In this document: positions 17,395 through 27,007 of the stretch, one piece after another
How the letters are laid out: each line of letters begins with the position of its first letter
Numbering within the stretch: the stretch's first letter is position 1
Assembly (NCBI RefSeq): GCF_000687535.1
Contig: NZ_JHWC01000005.1
Location: 1 to 64,000 of the forward strand
Direction: 5' to 3'
Length of the DNA stretch: 64,000 nt
From: Helicobacter rodentium ATCC 700285
GTDB lineage: Bacteria > Campylobacterota > Campylobacteria > Campylobacterales > Helicobacteraceae
Made by a program: the position numbers and the translations under genes
The notes under the pieces: model-generated
Seen by the model: only the letters and a program-made list of their open reading frames with translations
What the model was told of the DNA's origin: nothing
The model's database searches: none

Positions 17395-18768
17395 TTATGA
17401 AATTGTATGAAGCTGCTGATAAACCTCTGCGCTCTTAGCTTCAAACTTCTGACAATAGGCTTGTAGTTGCTCTTGATTCTCGGTGAAGTTTCCAAGCTTG
17501 ATAAACTCCAAGAATTCGCGGATACTCTCATCAAATTCAAAGATTTTTTGACAAGTGTTTTTATCTATTGAGGAATCTTCGTGTATTTCGCATTGCGAAA
17601 TAATCTGTGGAATCTCATTGGTAATGACTGCAGAATAAGAAGCAAATTTTTTCAAAATACAATCCAACTCAAGCAATGCAATGTGCGAAGTTTTGTTGGT
17701 ATGCAAAATAGATTCCGCCAAGAAAGCAGCTTGTTTATCCATTGCGCTAAAAGTTTCATTAAAAGAAACCATTAAATCATTAGAGTTGTTGGTAATTGTA
17801 TCAACTTCTTTAACATAGTCTGAAATCTCATTCATCTCTTGGTTGATTATCTGTGTTGTGGAGGAAATTTCTGTTGCAGTTTTTGTTGCGCGTTCGGCTA
17901 ATTTTCTCACTTCATCAGCAACAACTGCAAATCCCCTCCCGTGTTCTCCCGCACGCGCCGCTTCAATAGCCGCATTCAGAGCTAGGAGATTTGTTTGGTC
18001 TGTAATTTCTTTGATATGCAAAACAAACGCATCAATTTCCTTAATGCGATTAGTAAAAATTTCAAACGATTGTGCAGTTTGTGTCATCATAGAGGAGAGA
18101 TGTGCAAGATTGTCCATAATCCTATGCACACTCTGCATTCCGTCGTGAGAGGATTGAGAAATGCCTTTGGTTTCTTGGGAGGTTTCATTCATTACCTTAA
18201 TAACATTGTTAAGGTTAGTTGAAATGGAATTTAAATCTTGTTTGAGGCTTAGCGCACTTTTTTTAGAAACTTTATTCACAATCAAGCCCTTTGCTCCTAA
18301 TTTATCCGCTTCCTCAATCGCGCTAGAAGCTTTATTGATTAATTGCCCTACATAAGAAAAAGTCCCTTTCAAGCTTTGCGCATTCAACTTTCTTGTATAA
18401 CGTTTCTCGCCCGCTGCGGTAATAACAGAACTTCCTCCCCTAACAAAAACTTCCACTTGGTCGGCTAAATCATTGATTGTCCAAGATAAATTTCCCAAAG
18501 GTCCATTATCCTGAATATTGGTTAATCTTGCCTCCAAGTTTCCCTTAGAGAGCTGTGAAACACATTGGGTAATCTCTTTGATATATACATCTCGCCTTCT
18601 TCCTGCAATAAGCGTCAAGACACAAGCAATAAGCCCCAAAGAAAAAATAAAAAACTCCAAGAGGATATGAATATCCAAAAGTTCTATGACAAAAAGCAAA
18701 ACAAAAATGGCAATAAAACAATAATTAAATACCCTAGAATATCTATAAAGACGATATGAATTCTTCAT
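17395..18768 (-). CDS. cetA: energy-taxis transducer CetA
   Basis: This 457-residue methyl-accepting-type signalling protein has two adjacent membrane helices (about 13-33 and 36-54) and no periplasmic sensor domain. A HAMP-like region follows (about 55-130), then the signalling tip [21 protein letters not shown] and [16 protein letters not shown]. Length and layout match Campylobacter CetA, which receives a redox signal from the separate PAS protein CetB and controls CheA. It overlaps cetB by 26 bases. AAGGAGCG sits before the ATG. The C-terminal 90 residues are helical with scattered Cys and His; I could not identify a zinc-binding CZB domain with confidence. Confidence 0.88.
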   Translation of the reverse strand: MKNSYRLYRYSRVFNYCFIAIFVLLFVIELLDIHILLEFFIFSLGLIACVLTLIAGRRRDVYIKEITQCVSQLSKGNLEARLTNIQDNGPLGNLSWTINDLADQVEVFVRGGSSVITAAGEKRYTRKLNAQSLKGTFSYVGQLINKASSAIEEADKLGAKGLIVNKVSKKSALSLKQDLNSISTNLNNVIKVMNETSQETKGISQSSHDGMQSVHRIMDNLAHLSSMMTQTAQSFEIFTNRIKEIDAFVLHIKEITDQTNLLALNAAIEAARAGEHGRGFAVVADEVRKLAERATKTATEISSTTQIINQEMNEISDYVKEVDTITNNSNDLMVSFNETFSAMDKQAAFLAESILHTNKTSHIALLELDCILKKFASYSAVITNEIPQIISQCEIHEDSSIDKNTCQKIFEFDESIREFLEFIKLGNFTENQEQLQAYCQKFEAKSAEVYQQLHTIS

Positions 18769-19243
18769 AACTCGCTCCTTTTTGCGCTAAAACTTGTTCC
18801 AATCTTTCTTGGCTTTTTTCAACTCCTTCTCTTTGCTCCACTTCTAATAATTCCTTATAAAGTGCCGAAATGCTTTCTTTTGCTGTCTCTGTCGGCTTTA
18901 AGCGAATAGAATGATAGCCCACAATCTCTCCTTTACCATTAAAAGACGGGGTTACAAAAGCCTTAACCCAATAAAATGAGCCATCTTTGGAGAGATTCTT
19001 AACATAGGCTATGATTTCTTTACCATTTTTGACAGAATCCCATAAAAATTTAAAAATCACCTTAGGCATATCGGGGTGTCGAACAATATTGTGGGGCTTA
19101 CCCAAAAGCTCTTTTTCTGTATAGCCTGACAACTCTATAAAGATTCTATTGCCATAAAGAATCTTTCCTTTTAAATCTGTCTTGGAAACAATAATCTCAT
19201 TTTCTGGAAATTGTTTCTCTTGTAAATTGGGTTTTGATTTCAT
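18743..19243 (-). CDS. cetB: energy-taxis PAS-domain sensor CetB
   Basis: This 166-residue protein has a single Aer-type PAS domain (about residues 15-120: [56 protein letters not shown]) followed by a short helical tail. CetB is a soluble, probably FAD-binding redox sensor that signals through CetA. Size matches C. jejuni CetB. In C. jejuni cetA precedes cetB; here cetB is first and the two genes overlap. A large inverted repeat lies 68 bases upstream (19311-19352). Confidence 0.88.
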   Translation of the reverse strand: MKSKPNLQEKQFPENEIIVSKTDLKGKILYGNRIFIELSGYTEKELLGKPHNIVRHPDMPKVIFKFLWDSVKNGKEIIAYVKNLSKDGSFYWVKAFVTPSFNGKGEIVGYHSIRLKPTETAKESISALYKELLEVEQREGVEKSQERLEQVLAQKGASYEEFISSL

Positions 19244-19310
19244 CTTTTATCCTTGAAACATTCCAATTTTACAAATGAAAACCACCCTTAATATTTTAAG
19301 AACTGCAAAC

Positions 19311-19352
19311 AAAATGATTCTCATTTAAAATTGTAATGAATAGAATCATTTT
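19311..19352. promoter_or_regulatory. large inverted repeat upstream of cetBA
   Basis: AAAATGATTCT (19311-19321) and AGAATCATTTT (19342-19352) are perfect eleven-base arms around 20 bases. Inside each half is a smaller palindrome: AAATGA/TCATTT in the left and AATGA/TCATT in the right. The sub-palindromes resemble Fur-type boxes. The position fits an operator for cetBA; a hairpin role is also possible. Confidence 0.45.
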
Positions 19353-19510
19353 ATTACAAACATTGTAAACGAACGATAAACAAAATGTTAAGAAAATGTT
19401 AAGACAAAAAATAATTTAATGTGATATGAAAATTTATATAATCAAGTAAAAACGATTCAGATATTCCACATAACTAAACCATAAGAAAGGAGGGGGGATA
19501 GAAAGTAGGA

Positions 19511-19867
19511 TTACTTTCTAATCTCTTTAATTCTTGCAGATTTTCCGCTTCTTGTGCGTAAGTAGTAGAGTTTCGCGCGTCTAACACGACCGATTTTAAG
19601 CACCTTAATACTATCAATGCTCACAGAATAAATAGGGAAGATTCTTTCAACCCCAACGCCATTTGCACCGATTTTTCTAATCGTGAAAGTCTTGCCTGTG
19701 CCTGTGCCACGCAACGAAATACAAACGCCTTCAAAATTTTGGATTCTCGTTTTATCACCTTCAGAGATTTTAATCCCGACTCTTAGCGTATCTCCTGCTT
19801 TAAATTGTGGAATCTCTTTTCCTGCAATCTGCGCATCTTCAAAATGCTGAATGTATTTATTTCTCAT
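19511..19867 (-). CDS. rplS: 50S ribosomal protein L19
   Basis: L19 sits at the 30S-50S interface. The 118-residue protein has the usual pattern ([44 protein letters not shown]-like, [18 protein letters not shown]). An upstream ATG at 19894 is in frame, but the start at 19867 ([10 protein letters not shown]) matches the family; it overlaps the trmD stop by a few bases. Last gene of the rpsP-khpA-rimM-trmD-rplS operon. Confidence 0.96.
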   Translation of the reverse strand: MRNKYIQHFEDAQIAGKEIPQFKAGDTLRVGIKISEGDKTRIQNFEGVCISLRGTGTGKTFTIRKIGANGVGVERIFPIYSVSIDSIKVLKIGRVRRAKLYYLRTRSGKSARIKEIRK

Positions 19868-20561
19868 TTTTAAACCCTTGTTTGTAGCGCACATAGAGGT
19901 CTAATCTATGGAATCTAGTCTTTGCCTCTGCTGCTTTTAGTTTTAAGTCGCAGATTTTAGCGTGATTTCCCTTTGAATACTCTGAAGGGATTGCTAAATT
20001 TTTAAAAATATGCGGTTTTACAAAATTTGGTGCTTCCAAAAGTGCATTTTCATAACTCTCTCCCTTAAGGGATTCCGCATTTCCAAGCACTCCCTCCACT
20101 TGCCTTGAAATGCTATCACACAAGCAAAGTGCCGCTAATTCTCCACCGGTTAGAATAAAATCCCCAATGCTAAAAACCTCGTCCGCATACAATTCAATCA
20201 AACGTTCATCAAAGCCCTCATATCGCCCACAAACAAGGGTAATGTATGATTTTTTGCTTAGTCTCCTCGCATCATTTTGGGTAAAAAGTTTCGCACAAGG
20301 TGTTACAAAAATAATATGTGTTTTAGGATTCTGTGCGCGAATGGAATCTAGCGCACTACTTAAGGCAAGAGGCTCTAGCACAAGCCCCGCACCGCCGCCC
20401 ACTTGGTAATCATCAACCTTTTGGAATCTATTTGCGCTAAACGCGCGTGGATTGACGCAATCAAAGCTAAGCAAATCCGACTTTATCGCGCGTTGCAAGA
20501 TGGAATCGCTAAAGTAAGGCTCTATCAAATGGGGAAATAAGGTAACAAAAGAGAAGTGCAT
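19857..20561 (-). CDS. trmD: tRNA (guanine-N1)-methyltransferase
   Basis: TrmD methylates G37 next to the anticodon in tRNAs reading CNN codons and so prevents frameshifting. The 234-residue SPOUT enzyme shows [13 protein letters not shown], the G-rich [32 protein letters not shown] and the knot loop [16 protein letters not shown]. It begins at the rimM stop (20561) and overlaps rplS. Confidence 0.97.
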   Translation of the reverse strand: MHFSFVTLFPHLIEPYFSDSILQRAIKSDLLSFDCVNPRAFSANRFQKVDDYQVGGGAGLVLEPLALSSALDSIRAQNPKTHIIFVTPCAKLFTQNDARRLSKKSYITLVCGRYEGFDERLIELYADEVFSIGDFILTGGELAALCLCDSISRQVEGVLGNAESLKGESYENALLEAPNFVKPHIFKNLAIPSEYSKGNHAKICDLKLKAAEAKTRFHRLDLYVRYKQGFKNEK

Positions 20562-21157
20562 TAGCTATTTTCTAAAATTTCTTTGCAAAATTGCGTGTGA
20601 ATTATTTTTAGCTCCTCGCAACTGCTTTCTTTGGATTCTGCTTGGGGATGGATTTTAGAATCTGTTTTGGATTCCACTTCCACAATATAACGCGCTGTGT
20701 AGGGAATCAAAAAGCTTTTAGGAAGATTCTGCGCCACGAGCGTGGAAGCAGTTTTGACAAACAAATAATCCTGCCCACAAAAGCGTTCAATCTCACTTAC
20801 AATACCTAACAACTCGCCATTTTCTACAATTTCACTCCCCACAATCTCAAACCAAAAAAACTCATCTTTACCTAGCTTACACTGCTCTTTGCTTTGCTCT
20901 TGCGTGGTGTAGAGAATGAGATTTGTAATGGCTTTTGCTTCTTCTTTGGAGTTAATTTCTTTAAACTTTGCAGTGGATTTTTGCGGGGAGTAGCTCTCTA
21001 GAGTCAAATCCCCAAAATGTGAATGATAAGTGTTTCCGCATTTTAGAGATTCTGGAAAGTCGCTTAAAAGATGCAAAATCACATCTCCTTTGAAGCCAAG
21101 CGAACGTCCGATTTTTGCGACACTTACCCAATCTTTTGGTGTTGATTTGTGTAGCAT
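20561..21157 (-). CDS. rimM: ribosome maturation factor RimM
   Basis: The 198-residue protein has the N-terminal beta-barrel (VSVAKIGRSLGFKGDVILHLLSD) and a PRC-barrel C-terminal part (FWFEIVGSEIVENGELLGIV ... FLIPYTARYIVEVE) with a Ser/Glu-rich insert near 175. RimM helps assemble the 30S head around S19. The start and stop touch those of khpA and trmD, so translation is coupled. Confidence 0.93.
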   Translation of the reverse strand: MLHKSTPKDWVSVAKIGRSLGFKGDVILHLLSDFPESLKCGNTYHSHFGDLTLESYSPQKSTAKFKEINSKEEAKAITNLILYTTQEQSKEQCKLGKDEFFWFEIVGSEIVENGELLGIVSEIERFCGQDYLFVKTASTLVAQNLPKSFLIPYTARYIVEVESKTDSKIHPQAESKESSCEELKIIHTQFCKEILENS

Positions 21158-21396
21158 TATTGCGGTTTTACAATGATACGATAGGAATTGCCGTCTTTTG
21201 CCTTAATGCCTGAAACAAAGGTTTTAATTGCGCCAATCATTTTTCCGTCTTTGCCAATCAAGCGTCCCGCATCTTGCAAAGAGGATAGAATCTCAATTTC
21301 ATAAAAATTTGTATCAACCTTTGTTTTAATCACGCGGATTTTATCCGGCTCGGCAACGATTTTTTTTACATAAGCTTCTATAAAATTCTCTACCAT
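21157..21396 (-). CDS. khpA: KH-domain RNA-binding protein
   Basis: This 79-residue protein consists of one KH domain with the GxxG-type loop LIGKDGKMIGAIKTFVSG. KhpA binds RNA and, in other bacteria, helps regulate cell division and sRNA activity. It sits between rpsP and rimM, the conserved position of the family, and is probably translated from the same transcript. Confidence 0.93.
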   Translation of the reverse strand: MVENFIEAYVKKIVAEPDKIRVIKTKVDTNFYEIEILSSLQDAGRLIGKDGKMIGAIKTFVSGIKAKDGNSYRIIVKPQ

Positions 21397-21402
21397 AGCC
21401 GT

Positions 21403-21630
21403 TTATTTTGTGATTGCTTGAACGCGCTCACTCATTTTTGCGCCTACGCCAACCCAATACTTTAATCTCTCTGCATCGTATTTTACAACGGAAGGCTCTG
21501 TGAGAGGATTATAATAACCAATGGATTCAATCCAGCCTCCATCGCGTCTTTTTCTGCTATCAGTTACAACGATTCTATAAAATGGCTTTTTCTTGCGTCC
21601 CATTTTTGTTAAGCGGATAACGGTTGCCAA
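21403..21630 (-). CDS. rpsP: 30S ribosomal protein S16
   Basis: The 75-residue protein has the family start [20 protein letters not shown] and [12 protein letters not shown]16 supports 30S assembly. It is the first gene of the rpsP-khpA-rimM-trmD-rplS operon; the AGGAG before the start and the AT-rich stretch upstream fit a strong ribosomal promoter, though I cannot fix its -10. Confidence 0.97.
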   Translation of the reverse strand: MATVIRLTKMGRKKKPFYRIVVTDSRKRRDGGWIESIGYYNPLTEPSVVKYDAERLKYWVGVGAKMSERVQAITK

Positions 21631-21754
21631 AATATGCTCCTTAAAAAAATAAATCTTTAAAATTACAGATAAATCTGTATAAAGGTGGAATTTTACTTAA
21701 AAGCAAGTAATGTTTTCCTTAAAGCACTACGCATTCTTACAAGGACGAATCCCA

Positions 21755-22235
21755 CCGCGTCATTGCGTCTTATTTGTCTGCCATTGCGAGGCGTTCGCCG
21801 AAGCGCACATTGTGTAGCAATTTGCCAACACTTGCAAATCCATAATCTTGCATAAAGTAATCTTTGCAATGGAACCCTTAAAGAGGTGCAACATTGTGGA
21901 TTGCTTTGCCATTCCATTTCTTGCAATGATACAATGGCATACTTTTTGCTTGAGAATCTTACAGACTGAATTTAAAGGGAGATTTTATGCAATGGGGCAA
22001 GATTAGATGAATTTTGGAATCTAAGCCCATTGCACAACACATTTTTGAAGTGGAGAAAAGTCAAGCCATTGACATTTAAGTGAGATTCTACAAGGAATCA
22101 AGGGTTAAGATTCCATTGTTTTTTCTCTATAAGATTATGGATTGCCACAGCATCTAACAAGGCTTTGCAATGACGAACTCCCGTGCTGTCATTGTGAGGA
22201 CAAAGCCTGAAGTAATCCATAATCACGTATGCCTT
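21755..22235. repeat. dispersed repeat cluster, two blocks
   Basis: Block one (about 21755-21935) has GTCATTGCG, GCCATTGCGAGGCGTTCGCCGAAG, the AATCCATAATCTTGCATAAAG core and GTGGATTGC ... CTTGCAATGA. Block two (about 22135-22235) has ATTATGGATTGCCACAG ... TTTGCAATGACG and GTCATTGTGAGG ... GTAATCCATAAT. Between 21631 and 22300 I see no convincing gene. Confidence 0.7.
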
Positions 22236-22330
22236 AAGGATTCCAATTTTTCCCTTACTTCAACTTTGTTTAAGCAAATCATAAAAAAAGGGGGGATATT
22301 CTTTTGTTTTTAAGAAAGGAGCGAATTGCA

Positions 22331-22591
22331 ATGCCAAATTCAGAATATAATCAAGAATTTTTTTGCAAGTTTAGAGGACTAGACTATGATAGCGACTTAA
22401 TCCACTTCCTAAAGAAATGTGTGTCCTATAAGCTAAATTCCAGATTTTTGGATATTTTAAAGAATTGTCGGCTCTATGGAGCGAGTTTTAATGACTTAAA
22501 CGATAGAGATGAGGGGAGGTTTTCTTTTTTAAAAGTGCGTTGGGCGGGGGCAGTGGGCAAAGGATTGATGGAGAGGTTTTGGAATCTTTAA
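22331..22591 (+). CDS. short uncharacterised ORF running into a trpF remnant
   Basis: This 86-residue reading frame starts at ATG 22331 with AAAGGAGCG upstream. The first 60 or so residues (MPNSEYNQEFFCKFRGLDYD ...) look protein-like and end in LYGASFNDLNDRDEGRFSF, slightly reminiscent of the FNDPxEG motif of DUF2971-type proteins. The last 25 residues overlap the trpF remnant in another frame and are probably junk. This suggests a gene truncated by a join at about 22525. A G6 run lies 36 bases upstream (22290-22295). Confidence 0.35.
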   Translation: MPNSEYNQEFFCKFRGLDYDSDLIHFLKKCVSYKLNSRFLDILKNCRLYGASFNDLNDRDEGRFSFLKVRWAGAVGKGLMERFWNL

Positions 22592-22779
22592 AGGCGAGGG
22601 TGCAAACCCTATGTGTAGCTGGTGGCGTGGGTATAGAGAATGTGGAATCCTTGATGAAGCTAGGAGCAAAAATGCTAGATATTAACTCTAGCATAGAATC
22701 CAAAGCAGGTAAAAAGGATTCTGTGAAATTGCAAAAACTCTTTGCAATTCTAAAAAAGCGAGGTGAAATGTGCGTTTAA
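22525..22779 (+). pseudogene. trpF: C-terminal remnant of phosphoribosylanthranilate isomerase
   Basis: The frame reads ALGGGSGQRID, then LCVAGGVGIENVESLMKLGA and DINSSIESKAGKKDSVKLQKLF. This matches the last third of TrpF: phosphate-binding GGSG, AGGxxxENV, and the terminal SSGVExxxGxKD. The first 120 or so residues of the enzyme are missing and nothing upstream restores them; an unrelated reading frame abuts it. TrpF isomerises phosphoribosylanthranilate in tryptophan synthesis; this piece cannot be active. Its stop overlaps the GTG start of the MOSC gene, a trace of an old operon. Confidence 0.65.
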
Positions 22780-23447
22780 GTGGGCTTTTTGTGGGGAAAA
22801 TTGTAAGATATTCTTGCGGTGAAACTTCTTTTTTGAGTGCGATGAAAGGGCGTGAAGTGGAATCGCTAGAAATTACCAATCAAGGAATTGTGGGAAATGA
22901 AATCGCCGATACAATCCATCACGGAGGAGCAAACAAGGCGGTTTTTGCCTACGATGTGGAATCGTATGCGCAGTGGCGCAAGTGTTTAGGTTTGGAGATT
23001 CCTTATGGAGGAATGGGCGAGAATCTTTTGCTAGAGGAGGTAAAGGCGGGAGATTTATGTGTGGGAGATAGGCTTTGTTTTGAAAATGGAGTGGTGCTAG
23101 AAATTTCTATGCCGCGTGTGCAGTGCTTTAAGATTCCGAGTTTGTATCCAAGCGCACAGGATAAAAATGCGTTGGCAAAATTTCTCTTTGAAACAGGTTG
23201 TGTAGGATTTTATTTGCGCGTCATACAAGGTGGCAGGATTCAAAAGGATTCCGCTATTTGCTTAGAAAATGCGCAAGATTCCATAACTCTGCAATGTGCG
23301 CATCAAATCTATAAAAATCCAAGTCTTGCTAAGGAATCCTTTAAGGCTCTGATGAATAACCCAAAACTAGCGCAAGAATTTAAAAGAAATGTGGAATCAC
23401 GCTTGAGAGCTAATGAATCTAATTTGCTAGATTGGCAATTAGCTTAA
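22770..23447 (+). CDS. MOSC-domain protein (YiiM-like)
   Basis: This 225-residue protein starts at GTG 22770, overlapping the trpF remnant. It has the MOSC pattern: GIVGNEIADTIHHGGANKAVFAYD (the HHGG motif), YGGMGENLLLE, VGDRLCFENGVVLEISMPRVQCFK with the conserved Cys, and a C-terminal helical part. MOSC proteins handle sulfur from a Cys persulfide or bind Moco; YiiM-type members detoxify N-hydroxylated bases. The gene is intact despite its eroded neighbour and sits between repeat clusters. Confidence 0.85.
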   Translation: MRLSGLFVGKIVRYSCGETSFLSAMKGREVESLEITNQGIVGNEIADTIHHGGANKAVFAYDVESYAQWRKCLGLEIPYGGMGENLLLEEVKAGDLCVGDRLCFENGVVLEISMPRVQCFKIPSLYPSAQDKNALAKFLFETGCVGFYLRVIQGGRIQKDSAICLENAQDSITLQCAHQIYKNPSLAKESFKALMNNPKLAQEFKRNVESRLRANESNLLDWQLA

Positions 23448-23459
23448 TTTGGTTATTCG

Positions 23460-23950
23460 TCTTTGCGAAGCCTTATAGGTTGAAGCAACGCGTAAGCTAA
23501 ACTCACCTTTAAGTTGGCGATTCCATTGTAAAGTTTTATTATGGATTGCCACGAGGCTATGCCTCTCGCAATGACAAGGTGGAGGATTCGTCATCGCAAG
23601 GAATGCAATACAAAGCAATCTACATTAATATACTTAAAAGATTCTGCAGCATCGCAAGAGAGTGAAACGAATGAAGCAATTCATAATTTGTAATCTCGCC
23701 TTAGAAATTCTATTGCATATTTTACTCTTTGCTTGATTATAGATTGCCACAGCATCTTGTGAGGCTTCACAAGAACGCAAATGGTAAAACTATAAGCAAT
23801 CCAAAGCTTATAGTTTTGTGCTAAAGCAAGTGAATTTGGTATTTGCAAATACACACCACGAAGTTGTGTGCCAACTTCTCGCAATGGCAGAATATGCGCT
23901 CCAACCTTTTTATCAAGGCTTCACAAGAACGCGGTGGCAGGACACAAATT
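23460..23950. repeat. dispersed repeat cluster, degenerate units
   Basis: This gap of over 500 bases contains TATGGATTGCCACGAGGC ... CTCGCAATGACA (about 23540-23575), GTCATCGCAAGG ... AAAGCAATCTACATTAA, CATCGCAAGAGAGTGAAACG ... GAAGCAATTCATAAT, and ATAGATTGCCACAGC ... CAAGAACGC. The copies are more diverged than elsewhere. No gene is visible. Confidence 0.65.
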
Positions 23951-23989
23951 TGCAACATTATAATTTACGCTCAATATAAAAGTTCGGAT

Positions 23990-24556
23990 TTACCCTAAAA
24001 AATAGCGAATAGAAGCGAAATTTTGGATTTTTGTTTTAGAAATTTCTTGCACTTGCTGTTTGCTAATGATTCCGCCAAGCGCAAAAAGTTCTGCTTTGAA
24101 ATTTGCAGGTTCAAGGCTATTTAAAAATTCAATTCCTAGTGGAGTGCCTTTGCTTGGGGTTTGATAAATTGGGCTGATTGTGATTCCGTTTGCGCCTTGT
24201 TTATCGGCTTCTTGGATTTCTTGTAGTGAATGTGCGCTAAAAAACACATATTGAAACTTTTGTTTGCAATTTTTAATTTCCTGCATTTGTGCGCCATTGC
24301 AATGCACTCCATCAAAGCCAAATTTCAGGGCTAATTCTAGGTTGGAGTTAAGCAAACTAGGGATTCTGTATTTTTGATTAATATTTAGAAAAATCTCCAT
24401 AAGCGCAGGGTTGAAGTTGGAATCTTTATCGCGGTAAGTCGCAAAATGCGGTTTGTATTGTTCCACGATTCTAGTATAGAAATCGCGAAATTCTAAAGGA
24501 GTTTTTGGATAAAGTGTAGGGTCTGTGATGAGGTAAGCCTTAATGGGCTTCCTCAC
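23990..24556 (-). CDS. ThiE/TenI-like thiamine phosphate synthase family protein
   Basis: This 188-residue TIM-barrel protein has the family's order: [30 protein letters not shown] (DGVHLGQ in classical ThiE), [35 protein letters not shown] and ALGGI near the end. Classical ThiE joins HMP-PP and HET-P. The altered HCNGAQ loop and short length leave open a TenI-like or regulatory role. It overlaps the atpB stop by 17 bases, so it is translationally coupled to atpB. Confidence 0.7.
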   Translation of the reverse strand: MRKPIKAYLITDPTLYPKTPLEFRDFYTRIVEQYKPHFATYRDKDSNFNPALMEIFLNINQKYRIPSLLNSNLELALKFGFDGVHCNGAQMQEIKNCKQKFQYVFFSAHSLQEIQEADKQGANGITISPIYQTPSKGTPLGIEFLNSLEPANFKAELFALGGIISKQQVQEISKTKIQNFASIRYFLG

Positions 24557-25223
24557 TTTCCAAAACTGCTCCTGCTAGGAATACATAGGTTAGAATCATA
24601 AAAATAAAGGCTTGTAGGAATGCCATAAAGGTTAGCAATAAGAATGCTGGAAGTGGCGCAACCCAAGGGGCAAGCATTAGCATTACAAGCAAGAACATAT
24701 CGTCTCCCTTAATGTTTCCAAAGAGACGGAAAGAAAGAGAGACTAATCTTGAACAATGTGAGATAATCTCAATGGGGAACATTAGCGGTGCTAGAGGCTT
24801 AATAGGACCTGCGAAATGCGCAAAATACTTTACAAAACCAAAGGTGCGAATCCCCTCAAAGTTATAAAACACAAACACAACAAGAGCAAGTGTGAGTGTA
24901 AAGCTAAGGCTAGAGGAAGGTGCTTCAAATCCCGGAATGATTCCGATGAGGTTTGCCAAACATACAAAAAGTGCGATTGTTGCAGTGAGAGGCAAATATT
25001 TACGCGCTTTCTCCTCGCCAATCACATCTTTTGCCATAAAGATAACGCCCCCTAAAAACGCTTCAAAAATATTTTGCATTGTACCCGGCACAACTTGCAT
25101 TTTTGAAGTTGCTATTTTTGCTAGAATCACTGCGATGATTGCAACTAAAATTGTATGGATTGCAATAATAAAATCGTGGTCGTGGCTAATAAGCCCAAAA
25201 AAGGTAAATAATCGTCCGTCCAT
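24540..25223 (-). CDS. atpB: F0F1 ATP synthase subunit a
   Basis: Subunit a forms the proton half-channels beside the c ring. The 227-residue protein has five or six membrane helices and the signature [11 protein letters not shown] with the essential Arg, after HCSRLVSLS. The other F0/F1 genes are not nearby apart from atpE at 47303; scattered atp genes are normal in Helicobacter. ThiE-like gene follows with overlap. Confidence 0.95.
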   Translation of the reverse strand: MDGRLFTFFGLISHDHDFIIAIHTILVAIIAVILAKIATSKMQVVPGTMQNIFEAFLGGVIFMAKDVIGEEKARKYLPLTATIALFVCLANLIGIIPGFEAPSSSLSFTLTLALVVFVFYNFEGIRTFGFVKYFAHFAGPIKPLAPLMFPIEIISHCSRLVSLSFRLFGNIKGDDMFLLVMLMLAPWVAPLPAFLLLTFMAFLQAFIFMILTYVFLAGAVLESEEAH

Positions 25224-25277
25224 TTAAAACTCCTTTGTAAAGTGAATAATTATGCCAAAAATAAATTTAATAGAAAA

Positions 25278-25799
25278 TTAACCTTTTTTCAAAACAATCG
25301 TTTTGCATAAAATATCGTGTAATGTTTTTTTGTCTTTGCGCCATAGAGGCATAAGGATTCCCACGACACTAGCACCAGAGAGCAGAAAGGCAAAGAATCG
25401 CACACAAGCAAACAAAAATGTTACATTTTTGCCACTTTCTCGCACAACCCAGAGATTATAGGCTTTTTTACCCGGAGTTTGTCCTTTGAATGCTAAAAGC
25501 ACTGCTGCGATGCTACCATAGATAAATACCGCCACAAACTGCGCCCAAGCGGAATCACGGAATCCTTGTGCGCTACCCACAACAACATAGGTTAAAAAAT
25601 ACAAAAGAGGCAAGTAAATCATAAAGGTGTCAATGATGTGCGCCTTGCCCCTATCTAAAAAATGAGCAAGTTGTAGAGAAGTTGGGTTTTGCGCTAATTC
25701 TTTTTCAAGTTGGTGGGGTAGTGTTTTGGGGATTTGAATGGAATCTATATGTTTTTTTTGTGGAGTTTTCGGGTTTTGTTTAACTTTTCTCCAACGCAT
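25278..25799 (-). CDS. RDD-family membrane protein
   Basis: The 173-residue protein has a basic N-terminal region and three hydrophobic segments: YLPLLYFLTYVVVG, FVAVFIYGSIAAVLLAF and the last near VRFFAFLLSGASVVG. The loop GQTPGKKAYNLWVV and C-terminal HDILCKTIVL are typical of RDD proteins. Function is unknown; some act in ion exchange. It starts 18 bases after pyrE and continues the secG-frr-pyrE transcript. Confidence 0.8.
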   Translation of the reverse strand: MRWRKVKQNPKTPQKKHIDSIQIPKTLPHQLEKELAQNPTSLQLAHFLDRGKAHIIDTFMIYLPLLYFLTYVVVGSAQGFRDSAWAQFVAVFIYGSIAAVLLAFKGQTPGKKAYNLWVVRESGKNVTFLFACVRFFAFLLSGASVVGILMPLWRKDKKTLHDILCKTIVLKKG

Positions 25800-25817
25800 A
25801 AAGATTCCAAAAAAGCT

Positions 25818-26429
25818 TTAGTTTCCGCGACTTCCGGGCTTGATTGCTGTGCTTCCTTGTTTGCATAGGGGGCAATCTTGTGCTTCAAAGGTTTCAAATA
25901 CAAAATCCTCTAATGCAAAAAGCGGTAGGTGCGCAGCTAACTTACATTCTTTGGTCTCTGCATTTTGTATGCCACCAAAGCGGTTACAGATTCCACGATT
26001 CGCTAATGCCGCATATCCTACAACCTTTGCACCAAGTTTTTCTACCACTTGTGCGGATTCCATTGCTGAACCGCCTGTGGTAATAATGTCCTCACAAACG
26101 ATAATTTTCTCGCCTTGAGCCACTTCAAATCCGCGTCTTAAAGTCATTGCGCCATTCACGCGCTCCGTAAAGATAAAGCGCACTCCAAGTGAGCGGGCTA
26201 ATTCATATCCCGCTAGGATTCCACCAAGAGCGGGGGAGCAAATACAATCCACTTCTACTTTTGCGTTCTTGATTATCTCTGCAAGAGCTTTTGCTAAGGA
26301 TTCTGCAACCTTTGGATTTTCCAAAACTTTAGCAGATTGCAAATAAAAGGGTGAATGTCGCCCACTGCTTAGTAAAAAATGCCCCTCTAGCAATGCGTTC
26401 GCGTCTTTATAAATTTTTGCAATATCCAT
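25818..26429 (-). CDS. pyrE: orotate phosphoribosyltransferase
   Basis: PyrE joins orotate and PRPP to make OMP. The 203-residue protein shows [22 protein letters not shown]-like [14 protein letters not shown] and the PRPP loop [21 protein letters not shown]-terminal [19 protein letters not shown] tail carries a CxxC. It is nine bases downstream of frr, the order known from H. pylori. Confidence 0.95.
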   Translation of the reverse strand: MDIAKIYKDANALLEGHFLLSSGRHSPFYLQSAKVLENPKVAESLAKALAEIIKNAKVEVDCICSPALGGILAGYELARSLGVRFIFTERVNGAMTLRRGFEVAQGEKIIVCEDIITTGGSAMESAQVVEKLGAKVVGYAALANRGICNRFGGIQNAETKECKLAAHLPLFALEDFVFETFEAQDCPLCKQGSTAIKPGSRGN

Positions 26430-26437
26430 AGAAATCC

Positions 26438-26998
26438 TTAAATTTTCAGCAATTCTTCCTCTTTGTGCTTCACAAGCTCATCAATCTTTTTGGTTGCGTC
26501 ATCAGTAAATTTTTGAATCTCATCGTGTCCTTTTTTGGATTCATCTTCGCTGATTGCCTTGTCTTTTTCTAATTTCTTGACTTTGTCATTAGAATCTTTG
26601 CGGATATTACGAATCGCTACCTTTGCTTTCTCGCCGATATTTTTAGCCTCTTTAGCAATTTCTTTGCGTTGCTCACTTGTCATTGGAGGGAAAAAGAGCT
26701 TGATTGTTTCGCCGTCATTATTGGGATTGACACCGATATTCGCTTCTTGAATCGCGCGTTCAATGTCCTTTAGCAAGGTTTTTTCCCAAGGAGTGATGAC
26801 AATCGTGCTTGCGTCTTGAGCAATAACAGAACCGACTTGATTGAGCGGGGTGGGTGTATCATAATAATTGATGTGGATATGGTCTAAAATGGCAATAGAA
26901 ACTTTGCCACTACGCAAAGTGCCAAATTCCTTTTTCATCGCTTCAATGCTTTTATTCATCGTTTCTTTTGTGTGTGCATAGATTTCTTGTAAATTCAT
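26438..26998 (-). CDS. frr: ribosome recycling factor
   Basis: The 186-residue protein has the expected three-helix bundle and hinge ([51 protein letters not shown]). RRF with EF-G splits post-termination ribosomes. It lies between secG and pyrE in a tight leftward operon. Confidence 0.97.
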   Translation of the reverse strand: MNLQEIYAHTKETMNKSIEAMKKEFGTLRSGKVSIAILDHIHINYYDTPTPLNQVGSVIAQDASTIVITPWEKTLLKDIERAIQEANIGVNPNNDGETIKLFFPPMTSEQRKEIAKEAKNIGEKAKVAIRNIRKDSNDKVKKLEKDKAISEDESKKGHDEIQKFTDDATKKIDELVKHKEEELLKI

Positions 26999-27007
26999 AG
27001 GATTCCT

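Noticed and set aside
17395-18768. Chemoreceptor zinc-binding (CZB) domain at the CetA C terminus
   Set aside because: Scattered Cys and His residues do not line up with the HxW...C...H pattern I know for CZB.
19501-19520. GAAAGTA/TACTTTC stem after rplS as terminator
   Set aside because: The stem is short, overlaps the stop codon region and is followed by C-rich rather than U-rich sequence.
22290-22295. G6 runs (also near 12834, 19490 and 38245) as phase-variation tracts
   Set aside because: Six bases is short for slippage in this group, and all lie outside coding frames.
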